This document shows positions 39,076 to 47,656 of a DNA stretch of 64,000 nucleotides, piece after piece. A program made the translations under genes and the position numbers. The stretch's first letter is position 1; the number at the start of each line of letters is the position of its first letter. Where the stretch lies: NCBI RefSeq assembly GCF_037893185.1, contig NZ_CP140772.1:1860001-1924000 (forward strand), written 5' to 3'. The stretch comes from Chitinophaga sp. 180180018-3 (GTDB lineage: Bacteria; Bacteroidota; Bacteroidia; Chitinophagales; Chitinophagaceae). The notes beneath the pieces were generated by a model. That model saw only the letters and a program-made list of their open reading frames with translations. It did no database searches and was not told the DNA's origin.

Positions 39076-40557
39076 ATGCAAGGCAATAAACAATATCAAG
39101 AAAAGCTGTTTCTTAGTTTCCGTTTGTCGGAAAGGGTACCTCAAAACAACTTTTATCGTAGGTTAAAAGAAGTACTTGATTTTTCTTTTTTGCGGAAGCA
39201 AACGGCTGGTTATTATGGAACCGAGGGACAATCAAGCATTGATCCAGAAGTTTTCTTCAAACTAATGCTTATTGGATATATTGAAAACCTGTGCTCTGAT
39301 CGTAAGATAATAGAGCATGCGTCCATGCGGATGGATATGCTATATTTCTTAAACTATGATGTTGATGAACCCCTTCCATGGCATAGTACATTGAGCCGAA
39401 CACGCAAACTATATGGAGAGGAATTGTTTCTTAATGTCTTTCGTCAGGTGTTAGGTATGTGCATAGCAAAAGGTATGGTAAATGGAAGCAGACAAGCTAT
39501 TGATAGTGCATTCATTAAAGCAAATGCCTCTATCTCAAGTCTGACTGAAAGGCAGATACAAGAAGATTGTTCTGTTTTTTACCAAGACCTCTTGAAAAAT
39601 GAAGATGAAAATAAGAGCCCGAAAAACAAGGCAAGATCAACTGAAAACCAAAAATATGTGAGCACTTCGGATCCCGATTCTCGCCTGTCTAAAAAAGCTA
39701 ACAAACAAAAAGCACTTAATTATCTTGGTCAGATTAGTGTAGATACATCTTCCCATGTGATTTGCGGTGCAATAGCTGATTTTGCAGATAAACGAGATGC
39801 CCAGTGCCTACCCACCATACTAAACCAGACGGTTGAAAGTTTAAAACAGAATGGACTGGAAGTGGAAGAGGTTTTGGCGGACTCGGCTTACAGTAGTGGC
39901 TCGTCTTTGAGATATTTGGAAGAAGTGGGAATACAGGCCTACATACCATGCATTGCTAATTACTTGCCATTTAGAGAAGGCTTTGATTATAACGAAATTG
40001 GTGACTTCTATCTGTGTAAAGCCGGAGTGAAAATCCCTTTTAAGGGAGTACGCACAGATTTTAGGGATAATAGTAAAACCAAGTACTATTATTCTTCTAC
40101 AAAAGATTGCCAGCATTGTCCTTTCAAAGTAGAATGTATTAAAAATGCGAAGTATAAACAAATCGGTGACACCATAGATAAGCCCTATTATGATAGGATG
40201 TATACACGAACAAAAAGCAAAATGGGTAAGAAGATGAAAAACCTCAGATCATCTACTGTGGAACCAGTCATTGGAACCTTACTATATTTTCGGGGCATGA
40301 AGAAAGTCTATACAAAAGGGATAGATTTGGCTAAAAAACATGTGTTGCTTGCCGCTACTGCTTATAATCTTAAGAAATTACTTGCCTTTAGTGCCAAACG
40401 AAGTGTCAATTTTGATACTTCGTTTGGTATAAACTGTAAATTTAATCAACTCATAGGTTGCACAATGCGTATTATAGACAATATTACTGTAATATCCATC
40501 ATAAAGATAAAAATCACATCTTTATTAGGACGCAAAAGAATCTTAACGCATTTTTAA
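39076..40557 (+). CDS. IS1182-family transposase
   Basis: 493 residues. N-terminal DUF772-type region (SIDPEVFFKLMLIGYIENLCSD, then HSTLSRTRKLYGEELF), the first catalytic Asp at QAIDSAFIKANAS, a second at VLADSAYSSG, a zinc-ribbon-like CQHCPFKVEC, and the DDE Glu region at STVEPVIGTLLYFRGMKK. The length is normal and the frame is intact. Downstream of LKKLLAF the tail is unusual and may be IS-specific. Confidence 0.9.
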   Translation: MQGNKQYQEKLFLSFRLSERVPQNNFYRRLKEVLDFSFLRKQTAGYYGTEGQSSIDPEVFFKLMLIGYIENLCSDRKIIEHASMRMDMLYFLNYDVDEPLPWHSTLSRTRKLYGEELFLNVFRQVLGMCIAKGMVNGSRQAIDSAFIKANASISSLTERQIQEDCSVFYQDLLKNEDENKSPKNKARSTENQKYVSTSDPDSRLSKKANKQKALNYLGQISVDTSSHVICGAIADFADKRDAQCLPTILNQTVESLKQNGLEVEEVLADSAYSSGSSLRYLEEVGIQAYIPCIANYLPFREGFDYNEIGDFYLCKAGVKIPFKGVRTDFRDNSKTKYYYSSTKDCQHCPFKVECIKNAKYKQIGDTIDKPYYDRMYTRTKSKMGKKMKNLRSSTVEPVIGTLLYFRGMKKVYTKGIDLAKKHVLLAATAYNLKKLLAFSAKRSVNFDTSFGINCKFNQLIGCTMRIIDNITVISIIKIKITSLLGRKRILTHF

Positions 40558-40825
40558 ACTAACTCCTGTTTGTGAGACCCTTTTTGAGATGAAGGTCGTG
40601 CAACAAGCACAATTTGGAACCTCAAAGTTTCGCTTTCCGCTTCGGTCAACTGAAAGCAAAACGTCTCCGGAAATCGTTCCATATTCCTTTTTACGGCTTT
40701 GTTCAATATTTTGGTTTCTACCCGGTACAGGGAGGCCAGGTCCTTATCAAACATGACCTGTTTGCCTCGTACTGAATAAATTAAATTTTCAATTTCCTTC
40801 CGGGTTATGATGGTGTTTTCTGTCA

Positions 40826-42907
40826 TTACTTTTTTTGTGAAGTATTTTCAAATTCAAAAGAGGATTCTCCATTATCCTTTATAACGATATAAGCGTTGAA
40901 CTTTTTGCCCGACTTGCTTTTCATTCCTTTGATAAGAGACGTTTTACCTTCCTTCACCAGTTTCTCAATCTCCGCCGTCGTAAGGGTTACCCCGCAAATG
41001 GTACGGAACTGTATCCAATTACAGGTTTCATCGGGACACTTTACTACTTTATCCCTGATAAGCAGGGCATGGCTTTTACATTTCGGGCAGGCGAGTTCCG
41101 GCTGTTTTTCTTTTGCAATATTCATGTTCAGAAGTTCCTTTGTTATTGCCGTTGCATAAACTTCCATTTCGTTAAGGAAAGTCGCCGCATCAGCCTCGTT
41201 GTTCTCAATTTTTTGCAGGGCCATTTCCCATTCTGCGGTCATGGCAACGTCGGCAATTTTTTTATCCTTTACTGTGTGGTACACCTGTAACCCCTTGTCA
41301 GTAGGGAACAGCGACTTTTTTTCACGCTGGATGTAATCTCTTTTAAAAAGAGTTTCGATAATAGCAGCTCTTGTTGCCGGTGTGCCAATACCAATACCCT
41401 GTAAGACCTTGCGTTCGGCATCATTTTCTATTTCCCTTCCGGCGGTTTCCATAGCAGACAATAACCCGGCTTCCGTATAGAGCACCGGCGGTTTGGTTTT
41501 CTTTTCAAGTACCTGGGCTTCTTTGATCTTCAGTTTGTCACCGGCCTTTAGTTCCGGCAGTTCCTGTACCGGCTCACCATCCTCCTCCGTAAAATTTCCC
41601 CTGATGGCACGCCATCCCGGTTCCAGGATCTTACATCCTTTAAGCGAAAAGTCATAGTGCAGTGCCAGCAAGCTGATTTCGGTAATTTCTTTAGAGCAGG
41701 CATGTGAAACTGACTCCAGTAAACGCAGGGCGATCATATCATAGATCGCATCTTCCTTTCCCGTCAATCCCAGCGGGATTTTCTCCGTAATCAAAAGTCC
41801 GTGATGATCGGTAACCTTCACATCGTTGACAATACGTTTCGTAAACCGTCCCCATTTCACCTTTGAAACGGCTTCTTTGCAGGAAGGTTTCTCCTCCAGC
41901 GCCCTGATTAGTCCCGGAATTTCGGCCCATATATCTTCCGGTATATGTTTGCTTCCAGTGCGGGGATAAGTAATGAATTTGTTTTCATACAAGCTTTGGG
42001 CAATATTTAAGGTTTGTTCGGCAGAAAGCCCCAGCTTTTTATTGGCTTCTTTCTGCAAACCGGTAAGATCGAACAGCAAGGGGGGCTGTTCGGAAACGTT
42101 TTTCTTATCAACCCCCGTTACCGTTGCCGATCCGTTTCGCTGGATGGATTTAAGCGTATCATCGGCGAGTTTGCGTTCATCCCATTTGGTTTTGGAAAGG
42201 CTTTTGAAATCCATGAACTCCTTGCGGTGCTCCAATTGAATCTGCCAGTATTTCTGAATGGTAAAGCTCTTGTTTTCCAGATAGCGTTTACAGATAAGGG
42301 CCAGCGTGGGTGTCTGTACCCGGCCCAGCGAATACACGCCACTGCCAGCGGCAATACTCAATGCCTGCGATGCATTGATGCCCACTAACCAGTCGGCACG
42401 GCTCCGGCCTTGCCCGGCCTCGTAAAGACCATCAAAATCACTTCCGGGTTTGAGTTTGTCGAAGCCCTGCCTGATGGCTTTTTCCGTAAGTGAGCTGATC
42501 CATAAACGCTCGAAAGGTTTGCTGCACTTCAGATATTGATAAATATACCTGAAGATGAGTTCCCCTTCACGGCCCGCATCAGTAGCCACGATAATGCTTT
42601 CCGAGCGGCCAATAACCTGTTCAATGACTTTTAATTGCTTTACAGCTCCGCCATCGGCGACATACGATCTGTCCTTTTTTATTTTTCGTACCGTTAATAA
42701 AAAGGGAGCCGGAATTATGGGCAGGGATTCTCTTTGAAACCCCAACAACCCATAATCTTCCGGCATCGCCAATCCCACCAGATGGCCCAACGCCCAGGTT
42801 ACCAGGTAACCGTTACCTGCCAGGTATCCATCTTTTTTTTCTGTTGCGCCTAACAAGGCTGCAATCTCGCGGGCTACACTTGGTTTTTCTGCAATTACTG
42901 CTTTCAT
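40826..42907 (-). CDS. topB: DNA topoisomerase III (TopB-like) of the ICE
   Basis: 693 residues. Toprim domain at the N-terminus (MKAVIAEKPSVAREIAALLG, later ATDAGREGELIFRYIYQ), archaeo-eukaryotic type IA core with the active-site region NKFITYPRTGSKHI (Tyr before PRTGS), and C-terminal zinc-like CPKCKSHALLIRDKVVKCPDE plus a DUF-like tail. It relaxes single-strand or replication intermediates during transfer. It is standard in CTnDOT-like elements. The stop overlaps the ORF6N start in a TAATG junction. Confidence 0.92.
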   Translation of the reverse strand: MKAVIAEKPSVAREIAALLGATEKKDGYLAGNGYLVTWALGHLVGLAMPEDYGLLGFQRESLPIIPAPFLLTVRKIKKDRSYVADGGAVKQLKVIEQVIGRSESIIVATDAGREGELIFRYIYQYLKCSKPFERLWISSLTEKAIRQGFDKLKPGSDFDGLYEAGQGRSRADWLVGINASQALSIAAGSGVYSLGRVQTPTLALICKRYLENKSFTIQKYWQIQLEHRKEFMDFKSLSKTKWDERKLADDTLKSIQRNGSATVTGVDKKNVSEQPPLLFDLTGLQKEANKKLGLSAEQTLNIAQSLYENKFITYPRTGSKHIPEDIWAEIPGLIRALEEKPSCKEAVSKVKWGRFTKRIVNDVKVTDHHGLLITEKIPLGLTGKEDAIYDMIALRLLESVSHACSKEITEISLLALHYDFSLKGCKILEPGWRAIRGNFTEEDGEPVQELPELKAGDKLKIKEAQVLEKKTKPPVLYTEAGLLSAMETAGREIENDAERKVLQGIGIGTPATRAAIIETLFKRDYIQREKKSLFPTDKGLQVYHTVKDKKIADVAMTAEWEMALQKIENNEADAATFLNEMEVYATAITKELLNMNIAKEKQPELACPKCKSHALLIRDKVVKCPDETCNWIQFRTICGVTLTTAEIEKLVKEGKTSLIKGMKSKSGKKFNAYIVIKDNGESSFEFENTSQKK

Positions 42908-42926
42908 AATACAGTCGTTTTAGTGA

Positions 42927-44390
42927 TTACCTTTTTCTACCCCTGGACTTTTCCGGAGCTTTGGTAGCATCCTGCTGTTGCTGCTGCTTTTTGTCCTTAG
43001 GCTGTTGCTGGCCGGTTTTCAAAGGCTCTTTGATATTCTTGGTAGCTTCATTGGTCTTTCCATCGGAGTTAACAGCTACCTGCGTTTTGTTTTCTTCTTT
43101 GGGCTGGATTTTCTCCTTTAGCTTATCAGGATTGTTGAAAGAAAATCCTGTTTTTCCTGTCTCTTTATCAAAAGTGATATAGCCCTGGTATTTCTGTCCC
43201 TTTTTGTCAATCAGCCCGTCCACATAAACCGTTTGACCTTCTTTGAACTTATCGTATTGCTGGTCGGTAAGTTCTTTTCCTCTGAATGTCCGGGGTGCTT
43301 CCTGCAATTGCCCCTGCTGCTGTTCTGCTTGCTGGTTTTGCCCGCGGTTAACATTCCGGTCAAAAAGAAACTCTACAAAACGCTTGTCGGCATTGAACTG
43401 TACCGGTGCATTGAACGGTTCCCCTTTTTTTGAAATCATTCCTTCAAGGTAAAGTGGTTTGCCTTCCATCAGGGCCTGCTTCTGCTGTTCGTTCAGTTTT
43501 ATGCCTTTCATCTCATCCGGTATTTTCATCCAGTCCTGGCGCAATGCGATCACTTCGTTTGTCAACCTGTCAATGCTGATTACGGACGGCATTTTTTCGC
43601 CGGTTTTAGGATTGGTCAAATCAACCACACGACCCATGTTTCCTGTTTTTAGCAAATTCTCTTTGTCCTCTTTGCTAAATTCGTGTCCAAAGAAGGGGAA
43701 GTTTAAATTTGGTTCCCTGCGAATGCCATGAATAGCAACTACTACATCGCCGCTTTCATTGGTCTGAAGTGCGAGCCTGGCATCCATACGCGTAATGGCC
43801 GTACCGAGGTTAAGGCTTACGGGAACCAGTTCATTGGTCTTGAATCCCCGTAATAGCGGGTCGAGCAGGTTCTTCTTTTCAAGATACTCTTTGCTCAGTC
43901 CGAGGTTGTTCATTGTTTCCCAATCGATCTGTTCCGGTTTGTAGCGGTATTCGCTGGTTACCGGTGTTGCTTGTGCTGTTTCCATATCTTTTTTGTTTTC
44001 TTGTTTATTTTCTTGTTGCTGATCCTGTGGCTCCTTTACTGCAAGTTTTGCCATTACTGCTTCGCCCTCTTTGGTAGGCTGGTCTACCTGCTGCTGCATC
44101 TTTTGAGCCGCGTCAATGGCTTCAGCAGCGGGAATTTTAAAGAAGGAGAAACGTGTCGGGTCTTTAAGCTGCCTCCAGAAATTGGAAAAGAAATTGGAGA
44201 ATATGTCCCCGCTCTTATCAACCCGCATAAACTGGCTCTGGTTTTTCTTATCCGGGTCCACGGTCTCCAGCTCTCCGTTTTTGTTGATACCTGTAACAGC
44301 CTGGATTTTCTTTTTTTCTTTATCCAGCACCAACAGAATGTCCGATAGCTGTTCGGGATATTGTGGCGTTGTCGTAGTCTGTTCACTCAT
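42927..44390 (-). CDS. DUF3945/DUF4099-type ICE protein
   Basis: 487 residues, highly charged and Gln-rich. The N-terminal part (LSDILLVLDKEKKKIQAVTGINKNGELETVDP) is typical of the DUF4099/DUF3945 family; the pairs QKQALMEGKPLYLEGMIS and TDQQYDKFKEGQTVYVDGLI are two copies of the DUF3945 repeat. It ends in a basic Gln-run tail. Function unknown; it is regularly located next to TopB, as here with 19 bp between. Confidence 0.82.
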   Translation of the reverse strand: MSEQTTTTPQYPEQLSDILLVLDKEKKKIQAVTGINKNGELETVDPDKKNQSQFMRVDKSGDIFSNFFSNFWRQLKDPTRFSFFKIPAAEAIDAAQKMQQQVDQPTKEGEAVMAKLAVKEPQDQQQENKQENKKDMETAQATPVTSEYRYKPEQIDWETMNNLGLSKEYLEKKNLLDPLLRGFKTNELVPVSLNLGTAITRMDARLALQTNESGDVVVAIHGIRREPNLNFPFFGHEFSKEDKENLLKTGNMGRVVDLTNPKTGEKMPSVISIDRLTNEVIALRQDWMKIPDEMKGIKLNEQQKQALMEGKPLYLEGMISKKGEPFNAPVQFNADKRFVEFLFDRNVNRGQNQQAEQQQGQLQEAPRTFRGKELTDQQYDKFKEGQTVYVDGLIDKKGQKYQGYITFDKETGKTGFSFNNPDKLKEKIQPKEENKTQVAVNSDGKTNEATKNIKEPLKTGQQQPKDKKQQQQQDATKAPEKSRGRKR

Positions 44391-44477
44391 GATCCTGATT
44401 ATTTAAGATTGTAATAGTCCGAAAGTAGGAGAAGCATTGAAGCGTATGTTGTAGTTGGCTTTCCGTGGCACTATTTG

Positions 44478-44786
44478 TCACTTATTGTCCTTTGTTCTTT
44501 GCAGCGGAGCATTAAAATTATCCCGGACAAACTGATGCACATCGGACAACTTATAGTAAAGTTTGCCACTGATCGTGTAATAGGCTAATTTCCCCGAAGA
44601 GCGATAGCGCTGCAAGGAGCGTTGGCTTATCTTCAGCATTTGCAAAAGATCCTGGTTGTCGAGCAGCTCTTCACCGTCTATACTATTTCGGTCTTTGTGT
44701 ATATTATTAATATGGTCGTTAAGAATGTCGAAACGATCCATGATGCGTTCCATCCACGCGATAAATTCCATTCTGTCAATATTCAT
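44478..44786 (-). CDS. Excisionase-like HTH protein
   Basis: 102 residues. The C-terminal half holds a MerR/HTH_17-like winged helix (DLLQMLKISQRSLQRYRSSGKLAYYTISGKLYYKLSDVHQF), the fold of Xis-type excision factors. The N-terminal half is helical (MEFIAWMERIMDRFD). The position upstream of the TopB block and next to a cluster of TTGGCA sites suggests a role in excision control. It could also be a plain transcription factor. Confidence 0.78.
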   Translation of the reverse strand: MNIDRMEFIAWMERIMDRFDILNDHINNIHKDRNSIDGEELLDNQDLLQMLKISQRSLQRYRSSGKLAYYTISGKLYYKLSDVHQFVRDNFNAPLQRTKDNK

Positions 44787-44919
44787 ACGGATACGTTTAT
44801 TATGTTCATGATTTGTCTTGCCTCAATCATCGTTTTGCCTGGTGCCTGTATTACACGCACTCATTGGCTACGATTTTGTCTATACATCATTCAAACATCA
44901 CAGGACAAAATTGAACAGT

Positions 44920-45066
44920 TTGGCACTCGTTGTCTGCCAAGTCATGCCAATTGAAAAGGCGGATTTTTTATTTTTTTTGCAATCCGGTTAAACCGTTGTT
45001 GTAGAGGTATTTCCTTGCTTTGGAGGCACTTTTAGTCTATTATAACCCTGACTTTGCCAATTGGCA
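44920..45066. promoter_or_regulatory. Cluster of TTGGCA/TGCCAA sites and palindromes
   Basis: The 355-bp gap 44787-45141 has no gene. It contains TTGGCA at 44920, TGCCAA at 44935, TGCCAATTG at 44945, the 12-bp palindrome TGCCAATTGGCA at 45055-45066, and CGGTTAAACCG near 44985. The shared core in both orientations suggests binding sites for the HTH protein encoded next door, or for RteC. No promoter consensus is clear. Confidence 0.45.
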
Positions 45067-45087
45067 TATATGGGCAAAATGATGGGC

Positions 45088-45119
45088 ATAAAAAAAGCAG
45101 CACGGATAACGTACTGCTT
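45088..45119 (-). terminator. Intrinsic terminator after the second rteC
   Basis: Minus strand: AAGCAGTACG, loop TTATC, CGTGCTGCTT (10 bp with one G-U), then a run of T. It lies 23 bp after the rteC stop. Confidence 0.8.
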
Positions 45120-45141
45120 CTGTTTAGGGATAGCTATATTC

Positions 45142-45987
45142 CTATAAATTCTTATCCATGTATTCTTCCAGTGATTGTTTGAGCTGATCTAAAAATGCTG
45201 TCTTTGAGCCGGAACGGGTTTTCATCCGGTGGAAAGCATGATGCAGATCTCCGAGTGGAATACGGAACAGTATCTGGAACATGAGGCTTATTTTTCGGAT
45301 ACCGATTTTGCCATGTGAAATGGCCCCGGAAGCATATAGGGCGTAAATCAATTCGATCAATGCATTTTTTGATTCTGTCCAGAATACATCCTTCGTTGAT
45401 TCTGGCTTTTGCATGACCATATCGGGATTTTCATCGGGATTGATCTTAGAAAGCAGATAAGTATAAAGCAATTCGTTTGCGATAATTCTTGCTATTTTAT
45501 AGTCGTAGAAGGTTGAAAATGCTGGATCAATTTCAAAAACTATGCTGTTAAGGCCATCATGGTAATTTATATGGCCCCGCTTAAAATAAGTATCGTCCCG
45601 ATCTGTACGACCCGAACGATAATAACGGTAAAAATCCGTATTGCAAATGTGCTCAATATATTCCCGCTTTAAATGGGCTAACTGTGTAGAGAAATAACTG
45701 TAGTACATTTTTCCATTGCTTACGGGACAGGTAGTTTCTATGCGAAATACCTTGTTATAATAAATCAATTTTCCCAATATCTGGGGTTTCACTGTCCGGA
45801 AGAAATGGGTTTCCTCTGCTTCGTCCTTAAAACCTTCTTTAATGACAAACTCTTTTACGGAAAAAAGTAGTTCCTGGAGATACAAGGTCATCTCATAAGC
45901 CTCATCGATTAACCTTTTATTTTGTAAGGAAACCTTGTCCTCTTTATTGTGAATTTCCAGGATAATGGTTTGTAGAGAGTATTTCAT
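45142..45987 (-). CDS. rteC: RteC-family regulator (second copy)
   Basis: 281 residues. Text: FVIKEGFKDEAEETHFFRTVKPQILGKLIYYN, then NTDFYRYYRSGRTDRDD and VFWTESKNALIELIYALYASGAISHG. The same ordered blocks occur in the protein at 17284, so both belong to the RteC family. Its own upstream region carries an 11-bp stem-loop palindrome and its terminator is strong. It probably controls the ICE maintenance or excision genes to its left. Confidence 0.85.
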   Translation of the reverse strand: MKYSLQTIILEIHNKEDKVSLQNKRLIDEAYEMTLYLQELLFSVKEFVIKEGFKDEAEETHFFRTVKPQILGKLIYYNKVFRIETTCPVSNGKMYYSYFSTQLAHLKREYIEHICNTDFYRYYRSGRTDRDDTYFKRGHINYHDGLNSIVFEIDPAFSTFYDYKIARIIANELLYTYLLSKINPDENPDMVMQKPESTKDVFWTESKNALIELIYALYASGAISHGKIGIRKISLMFQILFRIPLGDLHHAFHRMKTRSGSKTAFLDQLKQSLEEYMDKNL

Positions 45988-46072
45988 AGCTTATAATTTT
46001 TGTAGGATTAGCAAACTTTATAGTTGAAACTTTCCTAATTAAATCACAAAAATTATAATTATAAACGAAAAT

Positions 46073-46102
46073 ATTCCCCAAGTAGAACCCAACTTGGGGA
46101 AT
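46073..46102. promoter_or_regulatory. 11-bp inverted repeat upstream of rteC
   Basis: ATTCCCCAAGT (46073-46083) and ACTTGGGGAAT (46092-46102) are perfect arms with an 8-nt loop, about 86 bp before the rteC start. There is no T-run on the coding side, so an operator or attenuator is more likely than a terminator. Confidence 0.45.
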
Positions 46103-46390
46103 TATATATCTATTGCCTTATCGGAAAGCCCCAATCCGGCTAAGCGTAATAATCATGGAGTATTCGGGGTAAAGGTCTAGGATCAGTTGAGTATATGCGG
46201 TAATCTTCAATATCCCCCTTGACTTATATCAGGTTATGGAAGGAGTATTATAGACACAGGGCAATTGGGTTACCATAGGTAAACAGAAAAAACGGTCTGT
46301 TGCTGCCATTGATACAGCCTGTTTATCTACAACTCGGTAAAAATATGGTGAGGGATCACGTAGGATAAGAAATGGAAGGTTAGATTATTA

Positions 46391-46441
46391 AATAAAATGG
46401 AAATTAGATTATGATCTGACTAAGATCCAATCTAATTTCCA
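46391..46441 (-). terminator. Strong terminator of metal island 2
   Basis: 13-bp perfect stem (TGGAAATTAGATT with AATCTAATTTCCA), with an inner GATCT/AGATC 5-bp stem, followed on the minus strand by TTTTATT. It lies 9 bp after the last gene of island 2. Confidence 0.8.
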
Positions 46442-46449
46442 ATTTCAGC

Positions 46450-46647
46450 TTACTTTTTTTCTTTAGTATCATGGTGCTCTTTTTCATCATGATGTTCAGT
46501 CTCCGGATGATGCTCTTTTTCTTTATGATGCTCCGGCTCATTGGCATGTTCCGGTCCCTCATGATGTTCCTTGTGTGGATGGTGTTCCTGATGTTCGTGG
46601 TGTTCAGGATGCTTGTGTGATTCCTTTTTTTGTTCTTCGTTGTTCAT
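46450..46647 (-). CDS. Extremely His/Glu-rich small protein
   Basis: 65 residues, of which about 20 are His and most others Glu or Lys. It is built from short units such as E-H-H-x-K-E and P-E-H-H. There is no signal peptide, so it is probably cytoplasmic. It resembles nickel/zinc-storage proteins of the Hpn type in composition only. It is the last gene of metal island 2, so metal buffering is the natural inference. Confidence 0.65.
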   Translation of the reverse strand: MNNEEQKKESHKHPEHHEHQEHHPHKEHHEGPEHANEPEHHKEKEHHPETEHHDEKEHHDTKEKK

Positions 46648-46753
46648 AACATTTTAAGTTTAAAGTGAATACTATATGCTTACATTCTATGAATATTATA
46701 ATGGAGACAAATACAATGCCACTAAGTTCCTAACAATGCGGCTTGGTAACAGC

Positions 46754-46987
46754 CTACTTTTGCTTTTCCACGCTTTTTTTGTGCCCTTCACCTGAAACAT
46801 GAAGGTAATAATGCCTCACCTGTGCTATAATTGCAAGAATAAGTATTGCACTCACTATTATGATGAATATTATCCTGAGAACAGCATACCATTTTTTTTT
46901 AGGTCGCCGCTTAGGTGTCAACTTCCTGTTGATGCTATAGATCGGAGCAACCGGTTTTTTATTATTCGCTTTTTTGTTCTTTCTCAT
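46754..46987 (-). CDS. Small basic single-helix membrane protein
   Basis: About 77 residues from ATG 46987 (MRKNKKANNKKP). Very basic N-terminus (KLTPKRRPKKKW), one hydrophobic helix (VLRIIFIIIVSAILILAIIA), then YYLHVSGEGHKK. Same plan as the protein at 12921 in island 1, though the sequence is not close. The family is not recognised. Because both sit in metal-efflux operons, a link to the pumps is likely. Confidence 0.6.
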   Translation of the reverse strand: MRKNKKANNKKPVAPIYSINRKLTPKRRPKKKWYAVLRIIFIIIVSAILILAIIAQVRHYYLHVSGEGHKKSVEKQK

Positions 46988-47099
46988 TTTAGCTGAATTG
47001 TTAGTCCTCCAATATGTATGTTTAAACCCCACACACCTGTGAAATCAACAAAAGAACAGCCCAATAATCTCATTTGATCCTGCAACTAATGAATATTTC

Positions 47100-47648
47100 T
47101 CAAAGATGCTGAAGGATAAAATCGACCCTTTGATCAGGAGGTAGTACGGGAACCTGGATGACCGGACACGGGAAACGGCTATAGACCTCAATAATCAAAT
47201 TATGTATCCTAATCTGCTCTTGTTCATCCTCCAGTCTTGCATAATCATTGATTAACGGAAGACGGTCCAGTACAAACACTTTCTGATAACAAAATTTCTT
47301 GCACATCACAATAAGCCTATCGTCATATTTCAGTCCAAGAAATTCGTAATAGGCCATAGCATCGGGAAGTGCTCTATCCAAAAAAGCGACTTTGTTCACG
47401 TCCAGTGTTGATTCCTCCCTGATCTGAAGATTCAGTATTTCCAACTGGAATTGCTCCCTGTTACTCCTTATTTCTTCAACTGTTCTACCTTCAACTTTTT
47501 GGGTATCGATATAGTGTCTTGCCTGTTCTGCAATCGTCACATATCCCCGTTTTGCCAGCAGTTCCACCACGGTAGTTTTTCCAGTGCATGGCCCTCCTGT
47601 AATTACATACCAGTTTGTTTTTATTTCTTTATGGTTGATGACATCCAT
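47100..47648 (-). CDS. P-loop ATPase (AAA_28/NadR-like)
   Basis: About 182 residues from ATG 47648, chosen because it starts 8 bp after the upstream stop. Walker A is VITGGPCTGKTTVVELLAKRG near the N-terminus; then EQARHYID and VAFLDRALPDAMAYYEFLG give the AAA_28-type second motif. The family includes small nucleotide-dependent kinases and ATPases of unknown substrate. It follows the ATP-cone/Mrr gene directly and so is probably its partner. Confidence 0.75.
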   Translation of the reverse strand: MDVINHKEIKTNWYVITGGPCTGKTTVVELLAKRGYVTIAEQARHYIDTQKVEGRTVEEIRSNREQFQLEILNLQIREESTLDVNKVAFLDRALPDAMAYYEFLGLKYDDRLIVMCKKFCYQKVFVLDRLPLINDYARLEDEQEQIRIHNLIIEVYSRFPCPVIQVPVLPPDQRVDFILQHL

Positions 47649-47656
47649 TTTTTGTA

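Larger units (their letters stand above)
38980..40610 (+). mobile_element. IS1182-family insertion sequence, complete
   Basis: 1631 bp. Terminal inverted repeats GTGCTTGTTGCACAAC (left) and GTGCTTGTTGCACGAC (right, complement), 15 of 16 matching. The target duplication AATTT is at 38975-38979 and 40611-40615. The flanks GAGGTTCC and GGAACCTC are exact inverse complements, so the element sits at the centre of a palindrome. One transposase is on the + strand. Confidence 0.88.
38303..40826 (-). pseudogene. ORF6N-domain gene split by the IS1182-family element
   Basis: The N-terminal part (40826 to about 40611: MTENTIITRKEIENLIYSV, then MFDKDLASLYRVETKILNKAVKRN) is an ORF6N DNA-binding domain. 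The C-terminal part (38974 to 38303) continues GTSNAGRGGRRYLPHVFTEQG and ends in a PLD-like stretch with HDRFLLIDG. Removing 38980-40610 and one AATTT copy restores one 295-residue frame through L-R-F-Q-I-G-T-S. ORF6N proteins are phage-type regulators. Its start overlaps the TopB stop by one base. Confidence 0.85.
45988..46449. other. Non-coding gap upstream of rteC
   Basis: 462 bp without a convincing gene. It holds the rteC upstream palindrome (46073-46102) and the island 2 terminator (46391-46441). I see no other gene or promoter here. It separates the ICE block from metal island 2, so an element boundary is possible but unproved. Confidence 0.5.
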
